Of a stretch of 17,534 nt of DNA, positions 9,248-16,903 are shown piece by piece. Each line of letters begins with the position of its first letter. Position 1 is the first letter of the stretch. The notes below the pieces were generated by a model. That model was given only the letters and a program-made list of their open reading frames with translations. It ran no database searches and was not told the origin of the DNA. The position numbers were made by a program, and so were the translations under genes. Origin of the DNA: Pseudomonadota bacterium (lineage in GTDB: Bacteria > Pseudomonadota > Gammaproteobacteria > Burkholderiales > Burkholderiaceae_C); the NCBI GenBank assembly GCA_023460715.1, contig JAEWPH010000299.1, positions 1 to 17,534 of the forward strand. The letters are read 5' to 3'.

Positions 9248-10309
9248 ATGACCACGCATTTCCACGACCGCCACAGCGCACCGGCCGCGCTGCCCACGCC
9301 TGGCACGGTACCCGCTGCAGCGCCCTACAACGAGGCGGAGCGCCTTCGCCTGCTGGCGGATTACCGGACCCTGGATGCCGGCACCGAACAGGCCTTCGAC
9401 GACCTGGCCACGCTGGCGGCAGCGGTCTGCCGCGCGCCCATGGCCTTCATCACGCTCGTCGACCAGCACCGCCAGGTTTTCAAGGCACGCCAAGGGCTGC
9501 AGGCGGACGATATGCCGCGCGACATGTCGTTCTGCGCCCACGCGATCCTGACACCCGACACGCTCATGGAAGTGCCCGATGCCACCCAGGACGGCCGCTT
9601 CACCACCAACCCCCTGGTCACGGGGCCTCCGGGCATCCGTTTCTACGCCGGCGCGCCCCTGGTGACGCCGAGCGGCGTCGCGCTCGGGACCATCTGCATC
9701 GTCGACCACCAGCCGCGGAGGCTGACACTGGACGAACGCCGGGCGCTCAAATCGCTGGCCCGGCAGGCCGTGGCGCAAATGGAGCTTCGCCAAGCCGTGG
9801 CCGATCTTGAAATGCAGGGACACACCGATGGTCTAACCGGCATCGGCAACCGGCGCGCCTTCGACCGCAGCCTGCGTGAGCTGTGGCGGCGCCACGCTGC
9901 AGTCCAGGCGCCGCTCTCCCTGCTGATGGCCGATCTGGACCACTTTAAGCGCATCAACGACGAGTTCGGCCACCCGGCCGGTGACGCCGTGCTGATGCAG
10001 ACGGCTCGCCTGCTGCGCGACTGCGTGCGGCACAGTGACATCGTCGCGCGCTTCGGCGGAGAGGAGTTCGCCGTGCTGCTGCCGGGGGCGGACCTGCACG
10101 CCGCCATGCAGGTCGCCGAAAAAGTGCGCACGGCCTTGCAGGCATCCTCCTGGGCCCACAGGACGGTGACGGCCAGCATCGGCGTGTCGGCTGCCACGCC
10201 CCAGTCGGAAGACGATCCCGCGACCCTGCTGGCACGTGCGGACCGCGCCCTCTACGAAGCCAAGCAAAACGGCCGCAACCAGGCCTGCGCATTCAGCGGC
10301 TGGGCCTGA
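9248..10309 (+). CDS. GAF-GGDEF diguanylate cyclase
   Basis: 353 aa, predicted cytosolic, no membrane segment. GAF sensor domain at about 35-180, with the blocks 'FKARQGL' (78-84), 'RDMSFCAHAIL' (91-101), 'FYAGAPL' (132-138) and 'GTICIVD' (147-153). Its ligand is unknown. The GGDEF domain spans about 190-350. By the PleD pattern, Mg2+ ligands are D229 and E272, guanine contacts N237 and D246, the signature is GGEEF (270-274), and the inhibitory site R261-x-x-D264 lies five residues before it. All are present, so an active, product-inhibited c-di-GMP synthase is expected; there is no EAL domain. Start at 9248 is preferred because of GGGAG (9234-9238); an earlier in-frame ATG at 9113 adds 45 residues without family match. 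TATCAT at 9136-9141 could be a -10. It is a separate unit after the TetR gene (172-base gap). Confidence 0.92.
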   Translation: MTTHFHDRHSAPAALPTPGTVPAAAPYNEAERLRLLADYRTLDAGTEQAFDDLATLAAAVCRAPMAFITLVDQHRQVFKARQGLQADDMPRDMSFCAHAILTPDTLMEVPDATQDGRFTTNPLVTGPPGIRFYAGAPLVTPSGVALGTICIVDHQPRRLTLDERRALKSLARQAVAQMELRQAVADLEMQGHTDGLTGIGNRRAFDRSLRELWRRHAAVQAPLSLLMADLDHFKRINDEFGHPAGDAVLMQTARLLRDCVRHSDIVARFGGEEFAVLLPGADLHAAMQVAEKVRTALQASSWAHRTVTASIGVSAATPQSEDDPATLLARADRALYEAKQNGRNQACAFSGWA

Positions 10310-10396
10310 ACCGCGCTCAGCGAAACGTGGGCCGGGAACGGTTGTCCGTCTCCTCGGGCTGCACGGCGTGGCACCCGGCAGGTCGCCCGTACGCTC

Positions 10397-10600
10397 TCAG
10401 ATAGCCGCGTCCGGCTTGTCAGATTTCCGCTCCGGCGGGGCCTCCTCGGGCGTGTAGGCCGGCGCGTGTCGACGGCCGGCGTCCTGGCCGTAGCCGGGCA
10501 GTTTCTCCTTGCTGGCGGTATCGGTCTCCACCAGGTCGGGGGAAGGCCGGTCGGGATCGTTGTGGGGCCGTCCGTCGGGGGAATCGAGTTGCGTGACCAT
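10397..10600 (-). CDS. Hypothetical small hydrophilic protein (67 aa)
   Basis: Not recognised. ATG 10600 is preceded by a good AGGAG (10607-10611) six bases away, which supports a real gene despite its size. The product is Pro-, Asp- and Lys/Arg-rich ('PDGRPHNDPDRPSPD', 'PEEAPPERKSDKPD'), has no hydrophobic core or signal peptide, and is probably disordered. The gene converges on the diguanylate cyclase gene with 87 bases between them and diverges from the 84-aa membrane protein gene. The open frame extends upstream to 10678, but without a ribosome site. Confidence 0.6.
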   Translation of the reverse strand: MVTQLDSPDGRPHNDPDRPSPDLVETDTASKEKLPGYGQDAGRRHAPAYTPEEAPPERKSDKPDAAI

Positions 10601-10679
10601 GAGAATCTCCTGGAAGGTTGGAAGAGGCCGTGCACGGGTAGCACCCCGGCGACGTGCTTCCAATCTGGGCGCAGACACG

Positions 10680-10700
10680 GGCGCCGGAGGTAGGCGCCGG
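10680..10700. repeat. 8-bp direct repeat GGCGCCGG, 13-bp period
   Basis: GGCGCCGG at 10680-10687 and again at 10693-10700, in the 236-base region between two divergent small genes. Each copy contains the palindrome GGCGCC. It may be an operator or chance in GC-rich DNA. Confidence 0.25.
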
Positions 10701-10769
10701 ACGATGGCAGCGTAGTCCAGCAGCCCTGCCCTCCATACCTCCCGTGCTGTCCATTCTTCGGGTTTCAGG

Positions 10770-10801
10770 GCGCGCAGTCCGACGGACGGGCCCCTGCGCG
10801 C
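10770..10801. repeat. 8-bp inverted repeat upstream of the 84-aa membrane protein gene
   Basis: GCGCGCAG (10770-10777) and CTGCGCGC (10794-10801) are exact complements. Inside, GTCCG (10777-10781) and CGGAC (10783-10787) form a second small dyad. The element ends 35 bases before the ATG at 10837, so it is either an operator or a hairpin in the 5' leader. No evidence decides between these. Confidence 0.35.
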
Positions 10802-10836
10802 TCCGTAGCGTGGACCGTGAACCCCAGGAGAACACC

Positions 10837-11091
10837 ATGCCCCCCATTCCCTCTACAGAGTCGCGCATCGAGCGCTCGGACCCGCCCATCCATCCCCGGC
10901 AGGTGCCTGCCGGACAGGACAGACGCAGAGCGGTCTGGATCATCCTCGCTTCGTTGGCGCTGTCGGCCCTGGTCACGTTGGGCGGCTGGCTTCTCTCAGG
11001 TGCCGGCGGTGAGGAGAGCCCTTACGTGCCCGGAGCGCGGTCCGCGACCGGATCGGACGCCCCCGCCATACCGCTGCCACCGGCACGCTGA
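10837..11091 (+). CDS. Hypothetical small single-span membrane protein (84 aa)
   Basis: Not recognised. ATG 10837 has AGGAG (10826-10830) six bases upstream. A charged N-terminus (about 1-31, with 'RRR' just before the membrane) is followed by one hydrophobic span, about residues 32-53 ('AVWIILASLALSALVTLGGWLL'), then a polar Ala/Pro/Ser tail of about 30 residues. By the positive-inside rule the N-terminus would be cytoplasmic and the tail periplasmic. No lipobox or cleavage site is evident. It is transcribed away from the 67-aa gene and converges on the receiver-domain gene, whose stop is 30 bases further on. Confidence 0.65.
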   Translation: MPPIPSTESRIERSDPPIHPRQVPAGQDRRRAVWIILASLALSALVTLGGWLLSGAGGEESPYVPGARSATGSDAPAIPLPPAR

Positions 11092-11121
11092 CCCCGGCCC
11101 TGCCCGTGGATGACCGCGCCG

Positions 11122-11511
11122 TCACTCGCGCAGCGATGCGATGACGGCCATGAGCCGCTTCCAGTCCACAGGCTTCCAGAAATGGTGATCGACGAAGTCG
11201 AGGAATGTCTGCATGCGTTGGCGCTCGACATCGAAGGAGCCCGTGATGGCTATCAACACGATGTCGTCCCCGTAGCGCTGGCGCACCGCCTGCGCCAGTT
11301 CCATGCCGTTCATGCCCGGCATGTCGTAGTCGATGAACATGCAGACCGGGGGCACGTTCCGATCGAGGTATGCGAGGGCCTCTGCCCCTCCAGCGACGGT
11401 GGCGATGGAGTAGCCCTCCTGTTCGAGGGCCATGGACATCAACTCCGCGGCATCAGCGGAATCATCGACCAAAAGAATCTGTGGAGAGGTACGCGTGGAG
11501 TGAGGGGACAT
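11122..11511 (-). CDS. Single-domain response regulator (CheY-like receiver)
   Basis: 129 aa, only a receiver domain and no output domain. Acidic pair D16/D17 ('LLVDDS'), phospho-acceptor D61 in 'FIDYDMPGMNG', switch residue T90 ('IAITGS') and K113 ('FWKPV') are all in place, so it should be phosphorylated normally. No histidine kinase gene lies in the window, so its partner is elsewhere. The ATG at 11511 has no recognisable Shine-Dalgarno, unlike most genes here; the start is kept because only ten residues precede the first beta-strand. It is divergent from the YihY-family gene. Such proteins often act in phosphorelays, chemotaxis or adapter roles; which one is not visible. Confidence 0.88.
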   Translation of the reverse strand: MSPHSTRTSPQILLVDDSADAAELMSMALEQEGYSIATVAGGAEALAYLDRNVPPVCMFIDYDMPGMNGMELAQAVRQRYGDDIVLIAITGSFDVERQRMQTFLDFVDHHFWKPVDWKRLMAVIASLRE

Positions 11512-11563
11512 GCAACAGTCTTGGGAAGACCGCGCATTGTGCCCGCCAAGCGGGGGTGCGCTA

Positions 11564-11575
11564 TGTCATTTGACA
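11564..11575. promoter_or_regulatory. Small palindrome TGTCA-TT-TGACA in a divergent intergenic region
   Basis: TGTCA (11564-11568) and TGACA (11571-11575), two bases apart, 53 bases upstream of the receiver gene and 166 bases upstream of the YihY gene. It contains TTGACA (11570-11575), a perfect consensus -35 reading rightwards, but no good -10 follows at 16-18 bases. It could be an operator or part of a promoter for either gene. Confidence 0.3.
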
Positions 11576-11740
11576 CACCGGTGACTCCCGCAGGAAACAA
11601 CTTTGGTCCGGCCCGCGCGTAGGGAGCGGCGTCCTACAGCGGTACCGGCCCTGCTGCGGCACAGTGCTTCAGGCCCTCTGCAATGGCCCACCGCAGCGGG
11701 CGAGCGGGCGTTTCAGAGGCAGTCAAGGGATCCAGAGAAG

Positions 11741-12700
11741 ATGGCGGCGATGCATAAGTGGAAGCAACTGGCGCTCCGTGCCCGGGAGTCGGCACTCGCC
11801 TTCCCCGGCCTGGGTATTGCCTTACGGGCCGTGAGAAATTACATCTTGCATCAAAGTGCCAACCAGGCAGGCAGTATGGCGTTCTCGTCGGTGCTGGCGA
11901 TGTTCCCGTTGCTGTTGTTGCTGTCGGCCACGGCGGGCTATGTGGGCGACCCGGGGGACGCCGCCGCACTGGCGCATCGCGTCCTGGAGTACGCGCCGCA
12001 GGTGGTGCGCGACGTGATGCGGCCGGTCGTGCAGGAAGTGCTGGCCCAGCGCAACCAGGCCTTGCTGACCATCGGCCTCGTCGTCACCCTCTGGACGGCT
12101 TCTTCGGGCATGCAGGCGGTGCGCACGGCGCTCAACCGCTCCTACGGCGTGGGTCGGGGCCTGTCGTTCTGGATGGCTCGGCTCAAGGTCACCATCTTCA
12201 CGCTGGTGGTGGGCGCCGGCGTGGTGGCGGCCTTCGGCTCCCTGATCATCATGCCGTACGTGTGGCAAGTGCTGCGGGAGATGGGTGCAGGGCCCGAGGC
12301 ACCCTGGCTGCGCAACAGCGTGCGCTACGGTTCGGCCTTCGTGGTGCTGTCGGTGCTGTATGCCTTGCTCTACGGCTGGCTGCCGGACATCCGCCAGCGG
12401 CTCAGCACGGTGCTGCCTGGCGCCGTGGCCGGCGCCGCGCTGTGGGTGGGTGCAGCGGCCGTGCTCTCCTACACCCTGCACAGCGCCGGCAAGCTGGCCT
12501 TGATCTACGGCAGCTTCGCCGGTGTCGTCGCCACGCTGGTGTTCCTCTACATCAGCGCGACGACGCTCATCTTCGGCGCAGAGATCAACGGCGTGCTGCG
12601 GGAAGACCGCCTGAGGGCCGATGCGGAGCCCCCTGCCCCGCCCGTCCCGCAGGCCCATGGCGAATCCGAGCCGAGCGGCGCGGCACCTCAAAAACCGTAG
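11741..12700 (+). CDS. YihY/BrkB-family inner-membrane protein
   Basis: 319 aa from ATG 11741, with about six membrane segments. Matches the YihY/virulence factor BrkB family (once misnamed RNase BN): 'NQAGSMAFSSVLAMFPLLLLLSA' near the N-terminus, the central 'LWTASSGMQAVRTALNRSYGV' block, and 'YGSFAGVVATLVFLYISATTLIFGAEINGVL' near the C-terminus. Molecular function is unproven; transport or membrane-associated roles have been proposed. The last 30 or so residues are a Pro/Ala/Glu-rich polar tail. The start is uncertain: ATG 11741 and ATG 11750 both lie near an AGAGAAG stretch, and the open frame continues upstream to 11603 with Arg/Pro-rich sequence unlike the family. It stands alone: divergent from the receiver gene, with a 187-base gap before the next small gene. 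Confidence 0.87.
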   Translation: MAAMHKWKQLALRARESALAFPGLGIALRAVRNYILHQSANQAGSMAFSSVLAMFPLLLLLSATAGYVGDPGDAAALAHRVLEYAPQVVRDVMRPVVQEVLAQRNQALLTIGLVVTLWTASSGMQAVRTALNRSYGVGRGLSFWMARLKVTIFTLVVGAGVVAAFGSLIIMPYVWQVLREMGAGPEAPWLRNSVRYGSAFVVLSVLYALLYGWLPDIRQRLSTVLPGAVAGAALWVGAAAVLSYTLHSAGKLALIYGSFAGVVATLVFLYISATTLIFGAEINGVLREDRLRADAEPPAPPVPQAHGESEPSGAAPQKP

Positions 12701-12887
12701 CGCGCCCGCACACCGGGGTGCAGGCCTTGGCCTTTGGCGGGTGAACGGATGACAGAGCGGCCCGCCGCCAGCGCCGCGTGGTTGCGCGGCAGGCTGTCAG
12801 CGGCGTAGTCCGCAGCCGACAGGCCCATCGGGGCGCCTCTCTTACCGTGGAGCTCCCCACCCCCCCATGCCCTGCCGAGGAGGTCTT

Positions 12888-13025
12888 ATGCGCGCCGCGA
12901 CCAATGATCCCCGTCCCGTTCCCGTACCCTGGCGCGTCGCCGAGCCCGAACCGCAGGAACACCAGGGCATCACCTACATGCTCGTGGGTGCCTACGCATC
13001 GCTGATCCTGTTCGTGATCTGGTAG
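12888..13025 (+). CDS. Membrane microprotein (45 aa), hypothetical
   Basis: Not recognised by name. Starts at ATG 12888 after a very strong AGGAGG (12878-12883, four bases away) and stops at TAG 13023-13025. The first 28 residues are Pro-rich and charged ('NDPRPVPVPWRVAEPEPQEHQ'); the last 17, 'TYMLVGAYASLILFVIW', form one membrane span that ends the protein at a Trp. This is the pattern of a tail-anchored or small regulatory membrane peptide. The strong ribosome site and the clean soluble-to-hydrophobic switch argue that it is real. It lies downstream of the YihY gene on the same strand and converges on the Bug gene. A similar-looking class is the small subunits of respiratory oxidases, but nothing nearby supports that. 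Confidence 0.65.
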   Translation: MRAATNDPRPVPVPWRVAEPEPQEHQGITYMLVGAYASLILFVIW

Positions 13026-13037
13026 GCAACGGTCGCG

Positions 13038-13064
13038 GGCCGGCGGGTGCTGCGCGCGCCGGCC
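13038..13064. terminator. GC-rich hairpin between convergent genes
   Basis: GGCCGGCG (13038-13045) and CGCCGGCC (13057-13064) form an exact 8-bp stem with an 11-base loop, 12 bases after the microprotein stop and 31 bases from the end of the Bug gene. Neither side has a T-run, so if it helps termination it is not a classic intrinsic terminator. The position between convergent genes fits a bidirectional role. Confidence 0.4.
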
Positions 13065-13095
13065 ACCGCCCGCGCGGCGCGGCTCTCCCCGCCGT

Positions 13096-14079
13096 CTATT
13101 CCGCCGTCAACTTGCGCTCCTTGATGATCGCGCCCCACTGTGCCGACTCCTTCTTCATGAAGGCGGTCAGCTCGGCCCGGGTCGTAGGCTGGGGCGTCAG
13201 GCCGTGCTTGGTCAGCGCCTCCTCCACTCCTGGATCCTTCAGCACCTTGACGATCTCCCGGTTCCAGCGGTCCAGGACACCGGCCGGCGTCTTGCCGGGC
13301 GCCACGAAGGCATACCAGTTCAGGGCCTCGAAGCCCGGGTAGCCTGCTTCGGCCACGGTGGGAATGTGGGGCATGTAGGCCGGGCGGGTGAGGCCCGTGG
13401 TGGCGAGCGGGATGAGCCGGCCCGATTCGATGTGCGGAAGCGCTGTCGGCGGCGCCGAGAAATACGACGCCACGCGTTCGCCCAGCAGGTCCTGCAGCGC
13501 CGGGGCGCCGCCCTTGTACGGCACGTGCACCATGTCGATGCCGGCGCGCTGGTTGAACAGCTCCCCTGCCAAATGCGACGCAGAGCCCGCGCCGGTGGAT
13601 GCGTAATCCACGCTGCCCGGCTTTTTCTTCGACAGCTGCACAAACTCGGCCAGCGTCTTCACACCCACGCCCTGGTGCACGACCAGCACGTTCGGAAAGT
13701 ACACGCCGCCGGAGATCGGTGCCAAGTCCTTGAACGGGTCGTAGTTCAGCTTCATCAGATGGGGCGCGATGGTGAGCGGACCCACCGATCCGAAGAGCAG
13801 CACCGAGCCATCCGCCACGGCACCGGCGACCTGCTGGTGCGCGATGTTGCCGCCGGCCCCGCCCTTGTTGTCCACCACCACGGACTGGCCGATGTTCTCG
13901 CCCAGCTTCTTGGCGATGAGCCGCGCCGCCGCGTCGGCTGCCCCGCCGGGCGCGAAGCCGACGACCAGGGTCACGGGCTTCTTGGGCGGAAAGTCCTGGG
14001 CATGGGCTGCGGCGCCCGACAGTCCGGCGCAGGCACCAACGGCCAGCGCGACGGTGCGCAGCAAAAGTCGGGGGGTCAT
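13096..14079 (-). CDS. Bug/TctC-family periplasmic solute-binding protein
   Basis: 327 aa, usual length for the family. Signal peptide at about 1-27 with cleavage after A-H-A ('SGAAAHA|QDFPPK'). Mature protein begins with the family pattern 'KKPVTLVVGFAPGGAADAAARLIAKKLGE', then 'VVVDNKGGAGGNIAHQQVA', 'YDPFKDLAPIS', 'YASTGAGSASHLAGELF' and 'VPYKGGAPALQDLLGERV'. These proteins bind carboxylates such as citrate, tricarballylate or aromatic acids for tripartite tricarboxylate transporters. AAGGAG (14087-14092) lies seven bases before the ATG. It follows tcuB by 52 bases on the same strand, so a tricarboxylate such as tricarballylate, citrate or aconitate is the likely ligand. No TctA/TctB permease gene is visible, a common situation in Burkholderiales, which have many orphan Bug proteins. 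Confidence 0.92.
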   Translation of the reverse strand: MTPRLLLRTVALAVGACAGLSGAAAHAQDFPPKKPVTLVVGFAPGGAADAAARLIAKKLGENIGQSVVVDNKGGAGGNIAHQQVAGAVADGSVLLFGSVGPLTIAPHLMKLNYDPFKDLAPISGGVYFPNVLVVHQGVGVKTLAEFVQLSKKKPGSVDYASTGAGSASHLAGELFNQRAGIDMVHVPYKGGAPALQDLLGERVASYFSAPPTALPHIESGRLIPLATTGLTRPAYMPHIPTVAEAGYPGFEALNWYAFVAPGKTPAGVLDRWNREIVKVLKDPGVEEALTKHGLTPQPTTRAELTAFMKKESAQWGAIIKERKLTAE

Positions 14080-14131
14080 GGGAGGTCTCCTTGTGTTTCT
14101 GTTGTGGGTGGTGATGGCGGGATACCGTGAG

Positions 14132-15352
14132 TCAATCGGCCCCCAGGCCGATGGGGGATGGCTGCCGCTTCTCGACGGCGTGGCGCAGCAGCGCCGCCGT
14201 GCGGAAGATGCCGTGCGCGAACTTGCCGTAGGGCAGTGTGGCGAACAGCGCCATCACCGCGCCCAGGTGCAGGCAGAGCAGCAGCGCCAGAGCCGGCGTG
14301 CCGCGGACCAGCCACAGCGCCAGGCCACTGGTGGCGGTGAGGAACAGCAGAGCGATGAAGCCGCGGTCCATGGGCTTTTGCGCCGCGTCGCCCTGCAGCG
14401 GGTGGCGCCGCAGATTCAGGCGCCACAGCCCAGCCGTGCCCAGCGCCAGGCTGATGCCGCCCACCACGCCCAGCAGCTTGGGCAGGCGGGGCAGGTCGTA
14501 CGGCGCGGGCAGCCCCAGCGCATAGTGGTAGAGCGTGGCCACGCTGGTGGCGGCAAAGCACAGCAGGAAGCCGTAGAACGTGAGGTGGTGGCAGCGGCGG
14601 CGGGCCTGGGTATAGGCGTCGTCCTCGTTGTTGCAGCCCTGGCCATGGCCGCCGTCCAGGTACTTGAGGCGCAGCACCGCGTCTGCGGCTTCGGCCGTGG
14701 CCGGCGGCGACAGCGGCGCACCGCTGGTCACGGGCGCTACGTCGCGCCAGAACCGTCGCACGCCCAGCCCCAGCGCCAGCACCGCGAACAGGAACACCGG
14801 CGCGAACAGGCCCACCAGCAGGTTGTGCGGAAAGATGGCGTAGAAGTCGCTGCCCGGCGCGCTCCACAGCGTGCCCTTGAGCGCCACGGCCAGCAGCAGG
14901 AACAGCGACAGCCCGCCGGCCAGGGCGAGCGACAGCGCCAGGCCGTTGCGGTGGTAGAGCTGGCCCAGCACGGGCGGCCAGGCGTAGTCGTGGTAGGTCT
15001 GCCCGCGCACGGTTGCCATGGCCTGCGGAATGTTCACCGCGAACTCGTGCGGTGGCGCGTACTGGCAAGCGTGCAGGCAGGCGCCGCAGTTGTGGCAGAG
15101 ATTGGCCAAAAAGTGCACATCTGCCTTCGGAAACTCCAGCCGGCGCGTCATCGCAGGGAACACGGCGCAGAAGCCTTCGCAGTAGCGGCAGGCATTGCAG
15201 ATCTGCAGCTGGCGCGCCACCTCGGCCTCGGCCGCCGTGGTGGGAGCCGGGCCGGTGAAAGCGCCCGCCGCGCCCGCGGGAGCGAAGGCGACGGGCTCGC
15301 CGCGCGCCAGGGCTTGGGCGTCACGCGCCAGGGCCTCAAGCGGCTGAACCAT
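14132..15352 (-). CDS. tcuB: Tricarballylate utilisation Fe-S/membrane protein TcuB
   Basis: 406 aa. N-terminal soluble part has two [4Fe-4S] motifs, C52, C55, C58, C62 ('[11 protein letters not shown]') and C86, C89, C92, C96 ('[11 protein letters not shown]'). After about residue 130 come some six membrane segments, interrupted by the family loop '[43 protein letters not shown]'. In the known Tcu system TcuB reoxidises the FAD of TcuA and passes electrons to the quinone pool; CitB of citrate utilisation and the C-terminal half of CobZ are relatives. The ATG at 15352 has AGGAG (15359-15363) six bases upstream and lies inside the end of tcuA (17-base overlap), which suggests translational coupling. 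Confidence 0.93.
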   Translation of the reverse strand: MVQPLEALARDAQALARGEPVAFAPAGAAGAFTGPAPTTAAEAEVARQLQICNACRYCEGFCAVFPAMTRRLEFPKADVHFLANLCHNCGACLHACQYAPPHEFAVNIPQAMATVRGQTYHDYAWPPVLGQLYHRNGLALSLALAGGLSLFLLLAVALKGTLWSAPGSDFYAIFPHNLLVGLFAPVFLFAVLALGLGVRRFWRDVAPVTSGAPLSPPATAEAADAVLRLKYLDGGHGQGCNNEDDAYTQARRRCHHLTFYGFLLCFAATSVATLYHYALGLPAPYDLPRLPKLLGVVGGISLALGTAGLWRLNLRRHPLQGDAAQKPMDRGFIALLFLTATSGLALWLVRGTPALALLLCLHLGAVMALFATLPYGKFAHGIFRTAALLRHAVEKRQPSPIGLGAD

Positions 15353-16799
15353 GTTCCACTCCTTTTTCCATAGCTACCAGCACAGACAGGGATTGCGCTG
15401 GGGCCTGTTTTGATGCCAAAGCCGCATTGGTGCCGGCCATGCGCCCAAAAGCCGTGCCGATGCTCATGCCCACGCCGGCGGTGTAGCCCTTGCCGAGCAC
15501 GTTGCCGGCCATCATTTCGCCGGCGACGAACAGGTTGGCGCTGGCCACCCCGCCAAAGCGCACCGCTGCGGTGTCGTCGGTCTCCAGGCCCAGGTAGGTG
15601 AAGGTCACGCCGGGCTTGAGCGCGTAGCCATAGAACGGCGCCTTGTCGATGGGACGGGCCCAGTGGGTCTTGGGGGGCGACACGCCCTCGGTGTGGCAGT
15701 CGTCCAGCGCCGTGTGGTCGAAGGTGCCGACACGGCAGGCGGCGTTGTAGCGGTCCAGCGTGCGCAGGAAGGTGTCCACGTTCAGGCCCAGCTTCTGCGC
15801 CAGCTCGGGCAGGCTGTCGGCCCGCACGCCGGGGAAGACTGGCGGCATGAACCGCCCGATGGCCTGGCTGTCGATGATGGAATAGCCGATCTGCCCCGGC
15901 TGCTGCGCCACCAGGCGCCCCCAGATGGCGTAGCGCTTGGGCCAGAAGTCCTCGCCCTCGTCATAGAAGCGCTCCGCGTCGCGGTTGACCACCACGCCGA
16001 GGGACACGCAGTCGATGCGCGTGCAGATGCCGCCGTCGTACAGCGGCGCACGCGCGTCGATGGCCACCATGTGCGCCTGGGTCGGGTCGCCGATGCGGTC
16101 GGCGCCGTGGTCTTCCAGCAGGTGCCGCAGCAGCACGCCCTGGTTGTAGGCCGTGCCGCGGATCAGAAAGTTGTCCGACGGCCACTCGCCGCGTTCGTTC
16201 TGGCCCCAGGCCTCGCGCAGCCAGTCGCGGTTGGACTCGAAGCCGCCGGCCGCCAGCACGCAGGCCTTGGCCGCGATGCGCTCGCCCCCTTGCAAGTGCG
16301 CTGCGACGAAGCGTCCGCCGTCCATCTCGATGCGCTCCACCGGCACTTCATAGCGCACCTGCACGCCCAGCGCCTGGGCGCTGCGGTAGTAGGCGTTCAC
16401 CAGCGCCTTGCCGCCGCCCATGAAGAAGGCATTGGTGCGTGCCACATGCAGGGCGCCCGACAGTGGCGGCTGGAAATGCACGCCGTGGCGGCGCATCCAG
16501 GGCCGGCAGTGGGCCGAATGGCGCACCACCAGCCGCGCGAGCCGCTCGTTGGTGAGCCCGCCGGTGACCTTGAGCAGGTCCTGCCAGAACTCTTCCTCGG
16601 GGTAGGCATCGACCAGCACGTCCTGCGGTGCGTCGTGCATGCAGCGCAGGTTGCGGGTGTGCTGCGAATTGCCGCCGCGCCAGGCGCGCGGGGCCGCCTC
16701 CAGCAGCAGCACGCTGGCACCGGCCTCGCGGGCCATCAGCGCGGCGCACAGCGCGGCATTGCCGCCTCCGATGACCAGCACATCGGGTTCTTCGAACAT
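15336..16799 (-). CDS. tcuA: FAD-dependent tricarballylate dehydrogenase TcuA
   Basis: 487 aa. Oxidises tricarballylate to cis-aconitate in the known Tcu pathway, with electrons going to TcuB. FAD-binding motif '[28 protein letters not shown]' (7-34), where G11, G13, A16 and E34 are the key residues; then '[13 protein letters not shown]' (41-53), a family contact region, and '[30 protein letters not shown]' close to the C-terminus. It belongs to the fumarate reductase/flavoprotein superfamily. AGGAG (16804-16808) precedes the ATG with a short 4-base spacing. Residues about 461-477 are encoded by a hairpin repeat (separate entry) and so are probably a replacement of the native C-terminal end. 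The stop overlaps the tcuB start. Substrates such as aconitate isomers or citrate analogues are possible. Confidence 0.93.
   Translation of the reverse strand: MFEEPDVLVIGGGNAALCAALMAREAGASVLLLEAAPRAWRGGNSQHTRNLRCMHDAPQDVLVDAYPEEEFWQDLLKVTGGLTNERLARLVVRHSAHCRPWMRRHGVHFQPPLSGALHVARTNAFFMGGGKALVNAYYRSAQALGVQVRYEVPVERIEMDGGRFVAAHLQGGERIAAKACVLAAGGFESNRDWLREAWGQNERGEWPSDNFLIRGTAYNQGVLLRHLLEDHGADRIGDPTQAHMVAIDARAPLYDGGICTRIDCVSLGVVVNRDAERFYDEGEDFWPKRYAIWGRLVAQQPGQIGYSIIDSQAIGRFMPPVFPGVRADSLPELAQKLGLNVDTFLRTLDRYNAACRVGTFDHTALDDCHTEGVSPPKTHWARPIDKAPFYGYALKPGVTFTYLGLETDDTAAVRFGGVASANLFVAGEMMAGNVLGKGYTAGVGMSIGTAFGRMAGTNAALASKQAPAQSLSVLVAMEKGVEHGSAA
15369..15418 (-). repeat. Hairpin-forming repeat inside the 3' end of tcuA, next to the tcuB ribosome site
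   Basis: On the coding (minus) strand it reads GCATCAAAACAGGCC, then CCAGCGC, an 11-base loop, GTGCTGG, then TAGCTATGG. Arms on the plus strand are CCAGCAC (15377-15383) and GCGCTGG (15395-15401), with one mismatch that becomes a G-U pair in RNA. From memory this strongly resembles an abundant intergenic hairpin repeat of Comamonadaceae genomes (ATCAAA...AGGC-CCAGCGC...GCGCTGG-AGCTAT). Only one copy is in this window, so family membership needs a genome search. The tcuB AGGAG begins six bases beyond its end. Confidence 0.6.
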
Positions 16800-16867
16800 G
16801 GGTCTCCTCGGGTCTCTTCTCGTGGAACGGCCGGACGCACCTCCGGCACAGGAAGGACTCTAGGCAA

Positions 16868-16897
16868 ACGCAGCCCTGCCGTGCAGGGCGGCTGCGT
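16868..16897 (-). terminator. Strong hairpin in the tcuA leader (possible terminator or attenuator)
   Basis: ACGCAGC (16868-16874) pairs with GCTGCGT (16891-16897) and CCTGC (16875-16879) with GCAGG (16883-16887), leaving a 3-base loop and a 3-base bulge. On the minus strand the stem is followed by TTGCC, so the T tract is weak. It could end transcription from the LysR gene, or be a leader structure 69-98 bases before the tcuA ATG. Confidence 0.4.
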
Positions 16898-16903
16898 CAT
16901 GGG

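Noticed and set aside
11603..11740. 46-residue N-terminal extension of the YihY protein
   Set aside because: Arg/Pro-rich sequence unlike the family and without a ribosome site.
13769..15373. 534-codon open frame on the plus strand
   Set aside because: Antisense to the Bug and tcuB genes; Gln/Arg/Ala-rich low-complexity product.
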